In this document: piece by piece, positions 1-6,059 of the stretch
Position numbering within the stretch: the stretch's first letter is position 1
How the letters are laid out: the number at the start of each line of letters is the position of its first letter
Origin: DATAFT01 sp035544635
GTDB lineage: Bacteria > Acidobacteriota > Thermoanaerobaculia > Multivoradales > Multivoraceae
Assembly: GCA_035544635.1 (NCBI GenBank)
Contig: DATKDQ010000155.1
Span: 1-6,059 of the forward strand
Direction of reading: 5' to 3'
Length of the DNA stretch: 6,059 bases
Notes under the pieces: generated by a model
Seen by the model: the letters and a program-made list of their open reading frames with translations, nothing else
Databases searched by the model: none
Told to the model about the DNA's origin: nothing
Made by a program: the position numbers and the translations under genes

Positions 1-575
1 CCCTCGGGGTCGACGTAGCGCAGCGCGACCAGCCGATCGAGCTTGGCATCCAGCTCGAGGGTCGCCTCGGCGACGAACTCGTTCTTCGCCGTCGGACGCA
101 GCGTGATCGCCACACCCGACGCCTTACGTTCGACGCTCGCCTGGTAGCGGCGCTCGAGCTCGTCGACCTCGACCAGCAGCAGGTCGAGCCCGGGCTCGCG
201 CTTGGCGTCGATCTCGTCGACGTGCCCCTCGTTCTCGCCCGGATTCCAGTAGTGGATCACGTCCCCGCACAGGATGAAGCTCTTGGGATAGGGCTCGTCG
301 TAGTCCCAACGCAGGCAGCTCGGCAGGTGAAGCGCCATCCGCCCCGACTCCTGTTCACCCGTGGAGAAGCCCTCGGGGAGATAGGTCTGCACGAACTTCG
401 CGGTGAACGGGCTCGATTGCTCCAGGTTGCGGCGGAAGGTCTCGACCGCCTGCCACGCGGCATCCCGCGAGCCCGCCGCGGCGGCGGCGCGAGGCGCCGC
501 CGCCAGCGTCGCGAGGGAAACGGCGAGCGCCGCGAAGAGGAGCGGGAGAGGCGCGGAGCGGCGGGAAGGGGTCAA
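1..575 (-). CDS. lolA: Outer-membrane lipoprotein carrier protein LolA, 3' end off the window
   Basis: LolA is the periplasmic chaperone that takes lipoproteins from the inner-membrane LolCDE complex to the outer membrane. I translated this frame by hand: 191 codons are open from TTG at 575 to the window edge, so the C-terminus is missing. Residues 1-34 look like a Sec signal peptide: arginines at 5-6, a Leu/Ala-rich core at about 9-27, then an Ala-rich cleavage region. The mature part follows the family pattern: FTAKFVQ at 57-63, LHLPSCLRWDYDEPYPK at 82-98 (the LolA 'P..lRWdY.eP' signature), an ILCGDVIHYWNP strand at 101-112, and LVALRYVDPE at 182-191, which matches the usual 'l...D..G' near the C-terminal sheet. 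TTG at 575 was chosen because it overlaps the purH stop as TTGA, has GGAGG 11 nt upstream, and puts the signal peptide at the N-terminus; the next in-frame ATG (residue 80) is far too late. Two cysteines (87, 103) lie in the mature part. Known LolA proteins are about 200-240 residues, so most of the gene is present. Confidence 0.85.
   Translation of the reverse strand, partial: MTPSRRSAPLPLLFAALAVSLATLAAAPRAAAAAGSRDAAWQAVETFRRNLEQSSPFTAKFVQTYLPEGFSTGEQESGRMALHLPSCLRWDYDEPYPKSFILCGDVIHYWNPGENEGHVDEIDAKREPGLDLLLVEVDELERRYQASVERKASGVAITLRPTAKNEFVAEATLELDAKLDRLVALRYVDPE
480..504. repeat. Perfect 11-bp GC inverted repeat with 3-nt loop, in the lolA signal-peptide region
   Basis: GGCGGCGGCGC at 480-490 and GCGCCGCCGCC at 494-504 are exact reverse complements separated by GAG. 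All 11 pairs are G:C, so the lolA mRNA would carry a very stable hairpin about 70-95 nt into the coding sequence, over the Ala-rich codons at the end of the signal peptide. It may simply result from GCG/GCC alanine codons around an arginine codon. Confidence 0.8.
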
Positions 576-2371
576 TGCCGGAAATGCCTCCGATCGGTCA
601 GCACCATCGCCAGGCCGCGCTGGTCGCAGGCGGCGATCACCTCCTCGTCGCGCACGCTGCCGCCCGGCTGCGCGATCGCGCTCACGCCGGCGTCGGCCAG
701 CACGTCGACGCCGTCGCGGAACGGAAAGAACGCGTCGGAGCCGGCGACGCTGCCCTTGGTGGGGATCACCGCCTTCTGGATCGCGAGGCGGCAGGAATCG
801 ACCCGGCTCATCTGTCCCGCTCCGATGCCGACCGTCTGGTCGCCGTTGGCCAGCACGATCGCGTTCGACTTGACGTAACGGGTCACCTTCCAGGCGAATT
901 CCAGAGCGCGAAGCTCCGCCGCCGACGGCTTGCGCCGGGTGACAGTGCGCCAGGCCGCAGAATCCTCGGGCTCGCCGTCCGGCCGCTGCGCCAGGAACCC
1001 GCCGTCGATCCCGCGCAGCTCCGCGTCGCTCGGACCGAGCCGGTAGGGTGGCGCCTCGATCAGCCGCAGGTTCTTCTTGCGGCCGTAGATCTCGAGCGCC
1101 TCGCGGGAGAAGCCCGGCGCGATCACCACCTCGACGAAGAGGTCGCGCATCGCCGCCGCCAGCTCGCCGGAGGCCGGGCGGTTGAGGGCGACGATGGAGC
1201 CGAACGCCGACACCGGGTCGCACTCGAGCGCGCGGCGGTACGCCAGGTCGAGCTCGGTGCCGCGCCCGACGCCGCACGGGTTGTTGTGCTTGACGATGAC
1301 CACCGACGGCTCGGCGAACAGCGCGACCAGCTTGCGCGCCGCGTCGGCGTCGAGCATGTTGTTCCAGGACAGCTCCTTGCCCTGGAGCTTCTGCATGAAG
1401 CCGACCAGACCGCCGGCGCCGACGGTGCGATAGACGGCGGCGGGCTGGTGCGGGTTCTCGCCGTAGCGCGGCTCGAACTCGCGGACGAGCTCGAGTGAGA
1501 TCCGTTCGGGGAAGCGCTCGGCTTCGGTGCGCGGCCCCGTCGCGGGGGTGGCGGCCTCGGGCGGCGCGGCATCGAGGCCGGCGGTGCCCGCGCCGGCGAC
1601 CCCGTGCGCTCCGGCGACGCCGGGGGCGCTGCTTCCAGCCCCCGCGCCCGCCGTCGCGCCGATGCCCGCCTCTCTGGACTCGAGCCAGCGGGCGATCGCG
1701 GCGTCGTACTCCTGGGTGTGACGGAACGCCTTCCTCGCCAACCGCTCGCGCAGCGGCTCGGGTGCGGTCCCGCGGCCGGCTCGAAGCGCCGCCAGCACCT
1801 CCTCGTAGTCGGCGGGATCGACCACCACGACCACGTCGCGGTAGTTCTTCGCTGCCGCGCGCGTCATGGTCGGCCCGCCGATGTCGATCTTCTCGATCAG
1901 CTCGGCGGGATCGCCGGTCGCGGCGCTGGCGCCGGCCCGGCTCAGCGTCTGCTCGAAGGGGTAGAGATTCACCACCACGACGTCGATCGGCACGATGCCC
2001 TGCTCGGCGAGCTCGCGGCGATGCGACTCCTTGCCGCGGTCGGCGAGAATCGCGCCGTGGATGCGCGGATGGAGCGTCTTGACGCGCCCGTCGAGGATCT
2101 CCGCCGAGCCGGTCACCGCGGCGACCGAGGTCGCGGGGACGCCGTGCTCCTGGAGATGGCGGAGCGTGCCGCCGGTGGACAGGATCTCGAAGCCGAGCTC
2201 GGCGAGACCGCGCGCGAGCTCGTCGACGCCGCTCTTCTCCGACACCGAGATCAGGGCACGTCTCGGTCCGGAAGCCGCGTGCTCTCGAGGCGAGGAGGCC
2301 GGCGCGGACGACGGGGCCGGCGGCGGGTTGGGCACGGGCATCGACTCGGTCTCGGTTCCTGGGTGCTCCAT
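572..2371 (-). CDS. purH: Bifunctional AICAR formyltransferase / IMP cyclohydrolase PurH
   Basis: PurH catalyses the last two steps of purine synthesis: AICAR plus 10-formyl-tetrahydrofolate gives FAICAR, which the cyclohydrolase closes to IMP. It is a cytoplasmic enzyme. With the start used here it is 599 residues, against roughly 510-530 for most bacterial PurH. Residues 1-36 are a Pro/Ser/Ala-rich extension. The N-terminal MGS-like cyclohydrolase domain follows, with ALISVSEKSG (39-48), STGGT (65-69), GRVKTLHPRIHG (95-106) and IDIGGPTMTRAAAKN (162-176). An Ala/Gly/Pro-rich linker (about 236-284) leads to the formyltransferase domain, with RYGENPHQ (302-309), LQGKELSWNNMLDADAA (329-345), KHNNPCGVG (361-369, holding the Lys-His pair linked to catalysis), CDPVSAFGSIVA (384-395), KSNAIV (501-506), GAGQMSRVDS (517-526) and SDAFFPFRDGVD (545-556). 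The usual RHFRH end is present. The ATG at 2371 is preferred because a strong ribosome site stands in front of it; ATG at 2389 would add six residues but has none. The stop overlaps lolA by 4 nt. Confidence 0.97.
   Translation of the reverse strand: MEHPGTETESMPVPNPPPAPSSAPASSPREHAASGPRRALISVSEKSGVDELARGLAELGFEILSTGGTLRHLQEHGVPATSVAAVTGSAEILDGRVKTLHPRIHGAILADRGKESHRRELAEQGIVPIDVVVVNLYPFEQTLSRAGASAATGDPAELIEKIDIGGPTMTRAAAKNYRDVVVVVDPADYEEVLAALRAGRGTAPEPLRERLARKAFRHTQEYDAAIARWLESREAGIGATAGAGAGSSAPGVAGAHGVAGAGTAGLDAAPPEAATPATGPRTEAERFPERISLELVREFEPRYGENPHQPAAVYRTVGAGGLVGFMQKLQGKELSWNNMLDADAARKLVALFAEPSVVIVKHNNPCGVGRGTELDLAYRRALECDPVSAFGSIVALNRPASGELAAAMRDLFVEVVIAPGFSREALEIYGRKKNLRLIEAPPYRLGPSDAELRGIDGGFLAQRPDGEPEDSAAWRTVTRRKPSAAELRALEFAWKVTRYVKSNAIVLANGDQTVGIGAGQMSRVDSCRLAIQKAVIPTKGSVAGSDAFFPFRDGVDVLADAGVSAIAQPGGSVRDEEVIAACDQRGLAMVLTDRRHFRH
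587..591 (-). promoter_or_regulatory. Ribosome binding site of lolA, inside the end of purH
   Basis: GGAGG on the minus strand lies 11 nt before the TTG start at 575, within the last codons of purH. It supports the non-ATG start and shows that lolA can recruit ribosomes itself, besides any coupling through the TTGA overlap. Confidence 0.6.
1520..1666 (-). other. Low-complexity Ala/Gly/Pro-rich interdomain linker encoded within purH
   Basis: These codons give about 49 residues, almost entirely Ala, Gly, Pro, Ser, Thr and Val, between the cyclohydrolase and formyltransferase domains. The unit GVAGA occurs twice, six residues apart, from two similar GC-rich DNA segments, which suggests local duplication. 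The one sequence line counted here (1561-1620) is about 87% G+C. The reading frame is intact on both sides and the flanking domains are well conserved, so this is an expansion in a working gene and not a frameshift. Confidence 0.8.
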
Positions 2372-2377
2372 CGAGAT

Positions 2378-2386
2378 CTCTCCTCC
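2378..2386 (-). promoter_or_regulatory. Ribosome binding site that decides the purH start
   Basis: GGAGGAGAG on the minus strand sits 6-10 nt before ATG 2371, depending on which part of it pairs with 16S rRNA. The more upstream in-frame ATG at 2389 lies on the 5' side of this site and has no purine-rich stretch in front of it, so translation most likely starts at 2371. Confidence 0.7.
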
Positions 2387-2410
2387 CATGGAATGGATCG
2401 AACGAAGGCT

Positions 2411-3292
2411 TCAGGGGGATCTGCGGGTGGTCCTACCCCGCGGCAGCTTCACGATCCGATCGGAATCGAGCTCGGGGCGGCGCAGCCGATCGGCGCCGCC
2501 CGCTTCGAGCCACACCAAGCGTAGCATCGCGGCGCCGTCGGTGAGGGCGCGGCTGAACGACACCGCCGCCACCCCGAACGCGGTGGAGCGATCGTCGAAC
2601 ACGCCCACCCCGGAGCGCCCGCCGATGCGGCGGTACTCGGCGCCGATGAAGGGATAGAGCGCGCGCGAGCGGTCGAGCGCGCGCTCGACGAACGCCGGGA
2701 CCGCCGCCATGCCGTCGAGCCTCGGATCGATGCCGTAGTAGGCCGCGGCGAACCGCGGCTCGGCACTCGAGACGTAGCGCAGGTAGTCGGCGGCGTAGCC
2801 GCTCTCGCCGGGCCCCTCGGCGGCGTGGAGCGGGTGGTTGGCGTCGGCGACGAAGTGGAGCAGCACACCGAGCTGCTGGACGACGTCGTAGAAGGGGCGG
2901 TGCGAGCGGATGAGGCCGATCGCCCGCCTCGCCTCCTCGACGATGACGCGATCGAGCACGCCGCTGCCGTCGGGGTTCTTCTCGTGGCGCGCCGGTTCGC
3001 CGTCGCGAAACGGCGCGAGCACCCCCTCGCGGTACCTCGACCGGTGCTTGTCGATCTGGCGCGCCAGTTCGGGCGGCGCCACGCGCGCCGCCGCGGTCGC
3101 GATCGCGACCTGGCTCGACTCGCTCCAGGCGTGAAGCGGAGCGGTGGCCGCGAGGGAGAGGAGCGGAAGAGCCGAGAGCAGCCCGGTGAACCGGGAAGAA
3201 ACGAGTCGGGCGAGCCGGAGAGACGGAGGGTGGAGCGAACGGGCGGAACGGCTGCGGCGCGCGAGTGCTGCTGAAAGCCGGCGGCGCCCCAT
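2411..3292 (-). CDS. Predicted secreted protein related to zinc-dependent phospholipase C / S1-P1 nuclease, metal site incomplete
   Basis: This 293-residue protein has a long basic N-region (1-34, rich in Arg and Ser), a hydrophobic core at about 35-52 and a likely signal cleavage after LHA at 55, which would leave Trp56 as the mature N-terminus. S1/P1 nucleases and zinc-dependent phospholipases C also start with Trp and use it as a zinc ligand. LGVLLHFVADANHPLH (141-156) matches the core signature of that superfamily: His146, Asp150 and His156 have the H-x3-D-x5-H spacing of the known ligands. Against full activity, the His expected five residues after the N-terminal Trp is Gln61, and I find no later H-x3-D/E pair. 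HEKNPDGSG (103-111) may supply other ligands. ATG 3292 is the only ATG giving a sensible signal peptide after the permease stop, but its ribosome site is poor (GAGG touches the ATG), so the start is uncertain. It lies 80 nt after the permease stop and 39 nt before purH. Fold assignment is by motif only; substrate unknown. Confidence 0.6.
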   Translation of the reverse strand: MGRRRLSAALARRSRSARSLHPPSLRLARLVSSRFTGLLSALPLLSLAATAPLHAWSESSQVAIATAAARVAPPELARQIDKHRSRYREGVLAPFRDGEPARHEKNPDGSGVLDRVIVEEARRAIGLIRSHRPFYDVVQQLGVLLHFVADANHPLHAAEGPGESGYAADYLRYVSSAEPRFAAAYYGIDPRLDGMAAVPAFVERALDRSRALYPFIGAEYRRIGGRSGVGVFDDRSTAFGVAAVSFSRALTDGAAMLRLVWLEAGGADRLRRPELDSDRIVKLPRGRTTRRSP

Positions 3293-3372
3293 CCTCGAGC
3301 GGGAGGATAGCAGCGATCCGCGACACCGCGCGCCTGCGCCTCCGGTGGGGAGGAGATCGCCGGAGCCGCGGA

Positions 3373-5862
3373 CTACTCCTTCCGGAGGGCCTGGGCGGGA
3401 TCGACGCGCATCGCGCGCCGCGCGGGTACCAGATTGGCGAGCGCGGTGACGCCAAGCAGCACCACCGCCGCCGCGCCCCACGCCACCGGGTCGCCGACGC
3501 CAACGCCGTAGAGGGCGCCGGCCACCACCCGCGCCGCGCCGGAGGCGAGCCCGAGACCCACGATCAATCCCACTGCTGCAACGCCCAGCCCCTGCCGCAT
3601 CACCATGCCGAGCACGTCGGCCCGACCTGCACCCATGGCCATCCGGATGCCAATCTCACGCGTGCGCTTCGACACCGAGAAGGCGATCACCCCGTAGAGC
3701 CCGATGGCGGCCAGCAGGAGGCCGACGCCGCTGAAGGCGCTCACCAGCACCGCCGCCGCCCGCACCGGGAACAGCGTCGCCGACACCTGCTGCTTCATCG
3801 TCTGGCTGTCGAGGAACAGCACGTCGGGCTCCATGGACAGCAGCGTGCGGCGCATCTGGTCGAGCAGCGCTCTGTCATCGCCGCTCGTGCGTGCGGCGAG
3901 CACAGCGTAGGTGGAGGGCGACTGCGCGGTCGACGTGAAGATGGCGGGGCCGGGCGCTTCGCCGACCGTGTTGCGGCGGTGATCGGCTACTACGCCGACA
4001 ATCTCCAGCGGCTGCCCGCTCGAGAGCGTCCGGCGGTAGACCAGCTCGCCCACGGCGCTCTCGCCCGGCCAGTACTGCCGTGCCATGGTCTCGTTGATGA
4101 CGGCCACGCGGGGTGTGTCGATCCGATCGGTCTCGAGGAAGGCGCGACCCTGCAGCACTGCGACGCCCAGGGTTTCGAAGTACGACGGCGAGACCTCGGC
4201 CGAGTCGATCGGCCGCCCCATCTCGTCCGGCGACTGCTGGTGGCCCGGCACCGCGATGTTGCTGCGGTTGAAGTTCAGGGAAAACGGAAACCGCGAGGCC
4301 CTGGCGCTCGACACCACGCCTGGCATCGCGCGGAAACGCTGGTCCGCCTGCTCGAAGAACCGCTCGGCGCGAGCATCGTCGTACTGGAGCATGCCGAGAT
4401 CGACGCCGACTACGGCGAGCCCCTCGGGGCGGAAACCCAGACTGGCGCGCTCGGCGGCGCCGACGCTCCGCAGCAGGAGGCCCGCACCCACCAGGAGCAC
4501 CGCAGAGACGGCAACCTGGGCGACGACGAGGCCATCGCGCAGGGCGACGCGGCGCCGGCCAGTACGCCGTGCGAAACTCTCGCCCTTGAGCTCGGGCACC
4601 AGGTCAGGCTTCGAGGCACGGAGGGCCGGAACGAGGCCGGCGACGACGCCGGTTGCCGTGGCGGCCGCGGCCGTGAACGCGAGCACCCGCCAGTCGAGCG
4701 ACACGTCGATGGCCAGCGGGACCGGAATCGGCAGGTTGAGCGTCGAGATCAGGCGTGTGAACCACCAGGCGAACGCCAGCCCGACCGCCGCGCCGAGGCC
4801 GGCGAGCACGACGCTCTCGGTGAGGAGCTGTCGGACGAGGCGGCCGCGGCTGGCACCGACGGCCATGCGCACGCTGATCTCCCTCTGGCGCGCAGACGCG
4901 CGGGCGAGCAGCATGCCGGCCACGTTGGCGCACGCCACGAGCAGCACCAGACCGACGGCGGCCATGGTGCCGGTCACGGCCCACCTGAGGGTGCCATCCG
5001 CCTGCGGATGCACGCGGACGTCGGTCGTGGGGATCACCGACACCTGACGATCCCGGTTCGTCGTCGGATGCTCGGCGGCAAGTTGCGCGGCGACGACCCG
5101 CAGGTTGGCCTGGGCCTGGTCGGCCGTGACACCGGGCCTGAGCCGCCCCTTCAGAAAGAGCCAGCGCTGCCCTCGTCGATCCAGCCGGCTGGTGCCGGTC
5201 GGCGACGGCACGACGCTCTGAATGCCGGCCGGCTCCACGTCCTCGGTGTGTGCCACGGCGATGAACAGGTCGGGCGACAACATCTGCACCATGCCGGTGT
5301 ACCCGGCCGGCGCGACGCCGACGATGTCGTACACCTGACCGCGGATCCTCAGCGTGCGCCCGATGACGCCAGGGTCGCCGCCGAGCTCCCGCCGCCAGTA
5401 CGCGTGTGACAGCACCACCACCCGCGGCGCCCCGGCGACATCGTCGGACGGCAGCAGTGTGCGCCCGGTGGCGGCGTCGAGGCCGAGCACCTGGAAGTAC
5501 GAGCCGGTGACGACCTCGCCCAACCGGAGGCGCGCTCGATCGCCGCGGTTGACGGCGGCAAACATCGGCGAGTAGCCGACGATGCCATCGAAGAGGCCGG
5601 CGCGCGCGGCGAAGTCCAGATAATCCGGGACCGAGGAGGTGGCGTAGGTATCGCCGTCCGGACTGCTGGTGTAGATCTCGACCAGACGATCCGGCGCAGC
5701 GACGGGCAGCGGCCGGAGAAGCAGGGAGTCGACGACAGCGAAGATGGCGCTGTTGAAACCGATGCCGAGACCGAGCGACAGGATGGCGACGAGCGAGAAG
5801 CCCGGGCTGCGCCTCAGCCAGCGCATCGCGTAGCGAACGTCCCTGCCGAACGTTTCGATCAT
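3373..5862 (-). CDS. MacB/FtsX-type ABC transporter permease, ADOP family (duplicated orphan permease)
   Basis: An 829-residue inner-membrane protein with two tandem MacB_PCD-FtsX modules. The N-terminus (RDVRYAMRWLRRSPGFS at 7-23, then a first membrane segment at about 22-45 with GIGFNSAIF, and LLLRPLP at 47-53) is the typical start of the acidobacterial duplicated orphan permeases. Residues about 54-290 form the first periplasmic domain. FtsX module one spans about 298-412: membrane segments near 300-320, 350-372 and 392-412, with the cytoplasmic REISVRMAVGASRGRL at 327-342. A second pre-FtsX helix (about 446-466) and periplasmic domain (about 470-695) follow, then FtsX module two (about 700-815) with REIGIRMAMGAGRADVL at 735-751. 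LVPARRAMRVDPAQALRKE (811-829) is the standard C-terminus. ATG 5862 has AGGAGGT 3 nt upstream. Length fits the family, with no frameshift. No ATPase gene is adjacent in the window, as the word 'orphan' implies. Related MacB proteins move macrolides, peptides or lipoproteins outward or transmit mechanical force; the substrate here cannot be deduced. Confidence 0.92.
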   Translation of the reverse strand: MIETFGRDVRYAMRWLRRSPGFSLVAILSLGLGIGFNSAIFAVVDSLLLRPLPVAAPDRLVEIYTSSPDGDTYATSSVPDYLDFAARAGLFDGIVGYSPMFAAVNRGDRARLRLGEVVTGSYFQVLGLDAATGRTLLPSDDVAGAPRVVVLSHAYWRRELGGDPGVIGRTLRIRGQVYDIVGVAPAGYTGMVQMLSPDLFIAVAHTEDVEPAGIQSVVPSPTGTSRLDRRGQRWLFLKGRLRPGVTADQAQANLRVVAAQLAAEHPTTNRDRQVSVIPTTDVRVHPQADGTLRWAVTGTMAAVGLVLLVACANVAGMLLARASARQREISVRMAVGASRGRLVRQLLTESVVLAGLGAAVGLAFAWWFTRLISTLNLPIPVPLAIDVSLDWRVLAFTAAAATATGVVAGLVPALRASKPDLVPELKGESFARRTGRRRVALRDGLVVAQVAVSAVLLVGAGLLLRSVGAAERASLGFRPEGLAVVGVDLGMLQYDDARAERFFEQADQRFRAMPGVVSSARASRFPFSLNFNRSNIAVPGHQQSPDEMGRPIDSAEVSPSYFETLGVAVLQGRAFLETDRIDTPRVAVINETMARQYWPGESAVGELVYRRTLSSGQPLEIVGVVADHRRNTVGEAPGPAIFTSTAQSPSTYAVLAARTSGDDRALLDQMRRTLLSMEPDVLFLDSQTMKQQVSATLFPVRAAAVLVSAFSGVGLLLAAIGLYGVIAFSVSKRTREIGIRMAMGAGRADVLGMVMRQGLGVAAVGLIVGLGLASGAARVVAGALYGVGVGDPVAWGAAAVVLLGVTALANLVPARRAMRVDPAQALRKE

Positions 5863-5865
5863 CCG

Positions 5866-5872
5866 ACCTCCT
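5866..5872 (-). promoter_or_regulatory. Ribosome binding site of the permease gene
   Basis: AGGAGGT on the minus strand ends 3 nt before ATG 5862. It is a near-perfect anti-Shine-Dalgarno match at somewhat short spacing, and supports this start together with the family-typical N-terminus. Confidence 0.65.
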
Positions 5873-5889
5873 CAGGCAAATACGAAAGC

Positions 5890-5909
5890 GGCGGGAGGGA
5901 GTTCCCGCC
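5890..5909 (-). terminator. Hairpin between the upstream gene tail and the permease; weak terminator or leader structure
   Basis: On the minus strand GGCGGGA and TCCCGCC form a perfect 7-bp stem around the 6-nt loop ACTCCC, followed by GCTTTCGTATTTG. The T content after the stem is modest and interrupted, so this is at best a weak intrinsic terminator for the gene ending at 5976. It could instead be a leader hairpin in the permease mRNA. The other strand has no T run after the stem. Confidence 0.35.
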
Positions 5910-5975
5910 TTCGCTCGGCCATCGCCCCGGCCACCTCGAGATGCAGGCGCTGGCGCGCGGCATCGACAGTGCCTT

Positions 5976-6059
5976 TCAGGGCAGGTTCAGCTCCTTGCAG
6001 AACCTCCGGAACGGCAGGACCGTCGTCGTCCCGGTCTCGAAGTGCCGGTCGCCGAGATG
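5976..6059 (-). CDS. C-terminal tail of an unidentified protein, 5' part off the window
   Basis: A minus-strand frame is open from the right edge to TGA at 5976, giving 27 residues that end in RRFCKELNLP. Nearly every codon ends in G or C, as expected for a real gene in this genome. That evidence is weak, because the opposite strand has an open frame sharing the same wobble positions (5941 to the edge, also G/C-ending). The minus strand is preferred because all other genes lie on it and the stop leaves a sensible 113-nt gap before the permease. I do not recognise the family; it does not resemble the PadR-type regulators often found beside ADOP permeases, but 27 residues are too few to exclude much. 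Confidence 0.35.
   Translation of the reverse strand, partial: HLGDRHFETGTTTVLPFRRFCKELNLP

Noticed and set aside
1590..1650. Tandem-like GC repeats considered as a mobile or CRISPR-like repeat
   Set aside because: Only two imperfect copies of about 15 nt, in frame within the purH linker; explained by low-complexity coding sequence.
575..2524. Long plus-strand open frames opposite purH (575-1498 and 1604-2524)
   Set aside because: They are antisense to conserved purH sequence and give Arg/Ala/His-rich translations with no recognisable domain.
3182..3195. Palindrome CCCGGTGAACCGGG as a possible operator
   Set aside because: It lies inside the signal-peptide codons of the secreted protein, away from any promoter, and is short enough to be chance.
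3340..3365. Inverted repeat CTCCGG / CCGGAG between permease and secreted-protein gene, considered as a terminator
   Set aside because: Only 6 bp with a 14-nt loop and no T run on the minus strand; expected by chance at this GC content.
2433..3503. Alternative 356-codon minus-strand frame over the secreted protein
   Set aside because: The translation is extremely Arg/Pro-rich and would overlap the permease by about 130 nt, while the neighbouring frame has a signal peptide and the H-x3-D-x5-H motif.
3265..5409. 714-codon open frame on the plus strand
   Set aside because: It lies opposite the permease, which has full family signatures. The translation is rich in His, Arg, Gly and Glu with no hydrophobic core pattern, as expected for the antisense of a GC-rich gene.

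Overview
The window is GC-rich (sampled lines run from about 67% to 87% G+C) and every gene I can support lies on the minus strand. Read in the direction of transcription, right to left, the order is: the C-terminal tail of an unidentified gene at the right edge; a complete 829-residue MacB/FtsX-type permease of the ADOP kind (acidobacterial duplicated orphan permease); a secreted protein resembling the zinc-dependent phospholipase C / S1-P1 nuclease fold; purH, the bifunctional enzyme of the last two steps of IMP synthesis; and lolA, the periplasmic lipoprotein carrier, which runs off the left edge.

The ADOP permease, the high GC content and a LolA (which implies an outer membrane) together suggest a Gram-negative bacterium of the Acidobacteriota or a relative such as Gemmatimonadota. 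This is an inference from gene types; there is no rRNA or other marker gene here to confirm it.

The last four genes are closely packed: about 80 nt between permease and secreted protein, 39 nt between secreted protein and purH, and a 4-nt TTGA stop/start overlap between purH and lolA. I see no convincing terminator between them, so they could be co-transcribed. The purH-lolA overlap makes translational coupling likely, although the two proteins work in unrelated processes. The permease, the secreted protein and LolA all act at the envelope or periplasm; PurH is cytoplasmic.

I do not see a clearly new multi-gene system. The points most worth a second look are: the secreted S1/P1-PLC-like protein, which keeps a central H-x3-D-x5-H motif and a likely mature N-terminal Trp but appears to lack other expected metal ligands; the enlarged PurH, with an N-terminal extension and an Ala/Gly-rich interdomain linker; a perfect 11-bp hairpin in the early coding region of lolA; and the absence of any ATPase or regulator beside the permease within the window.
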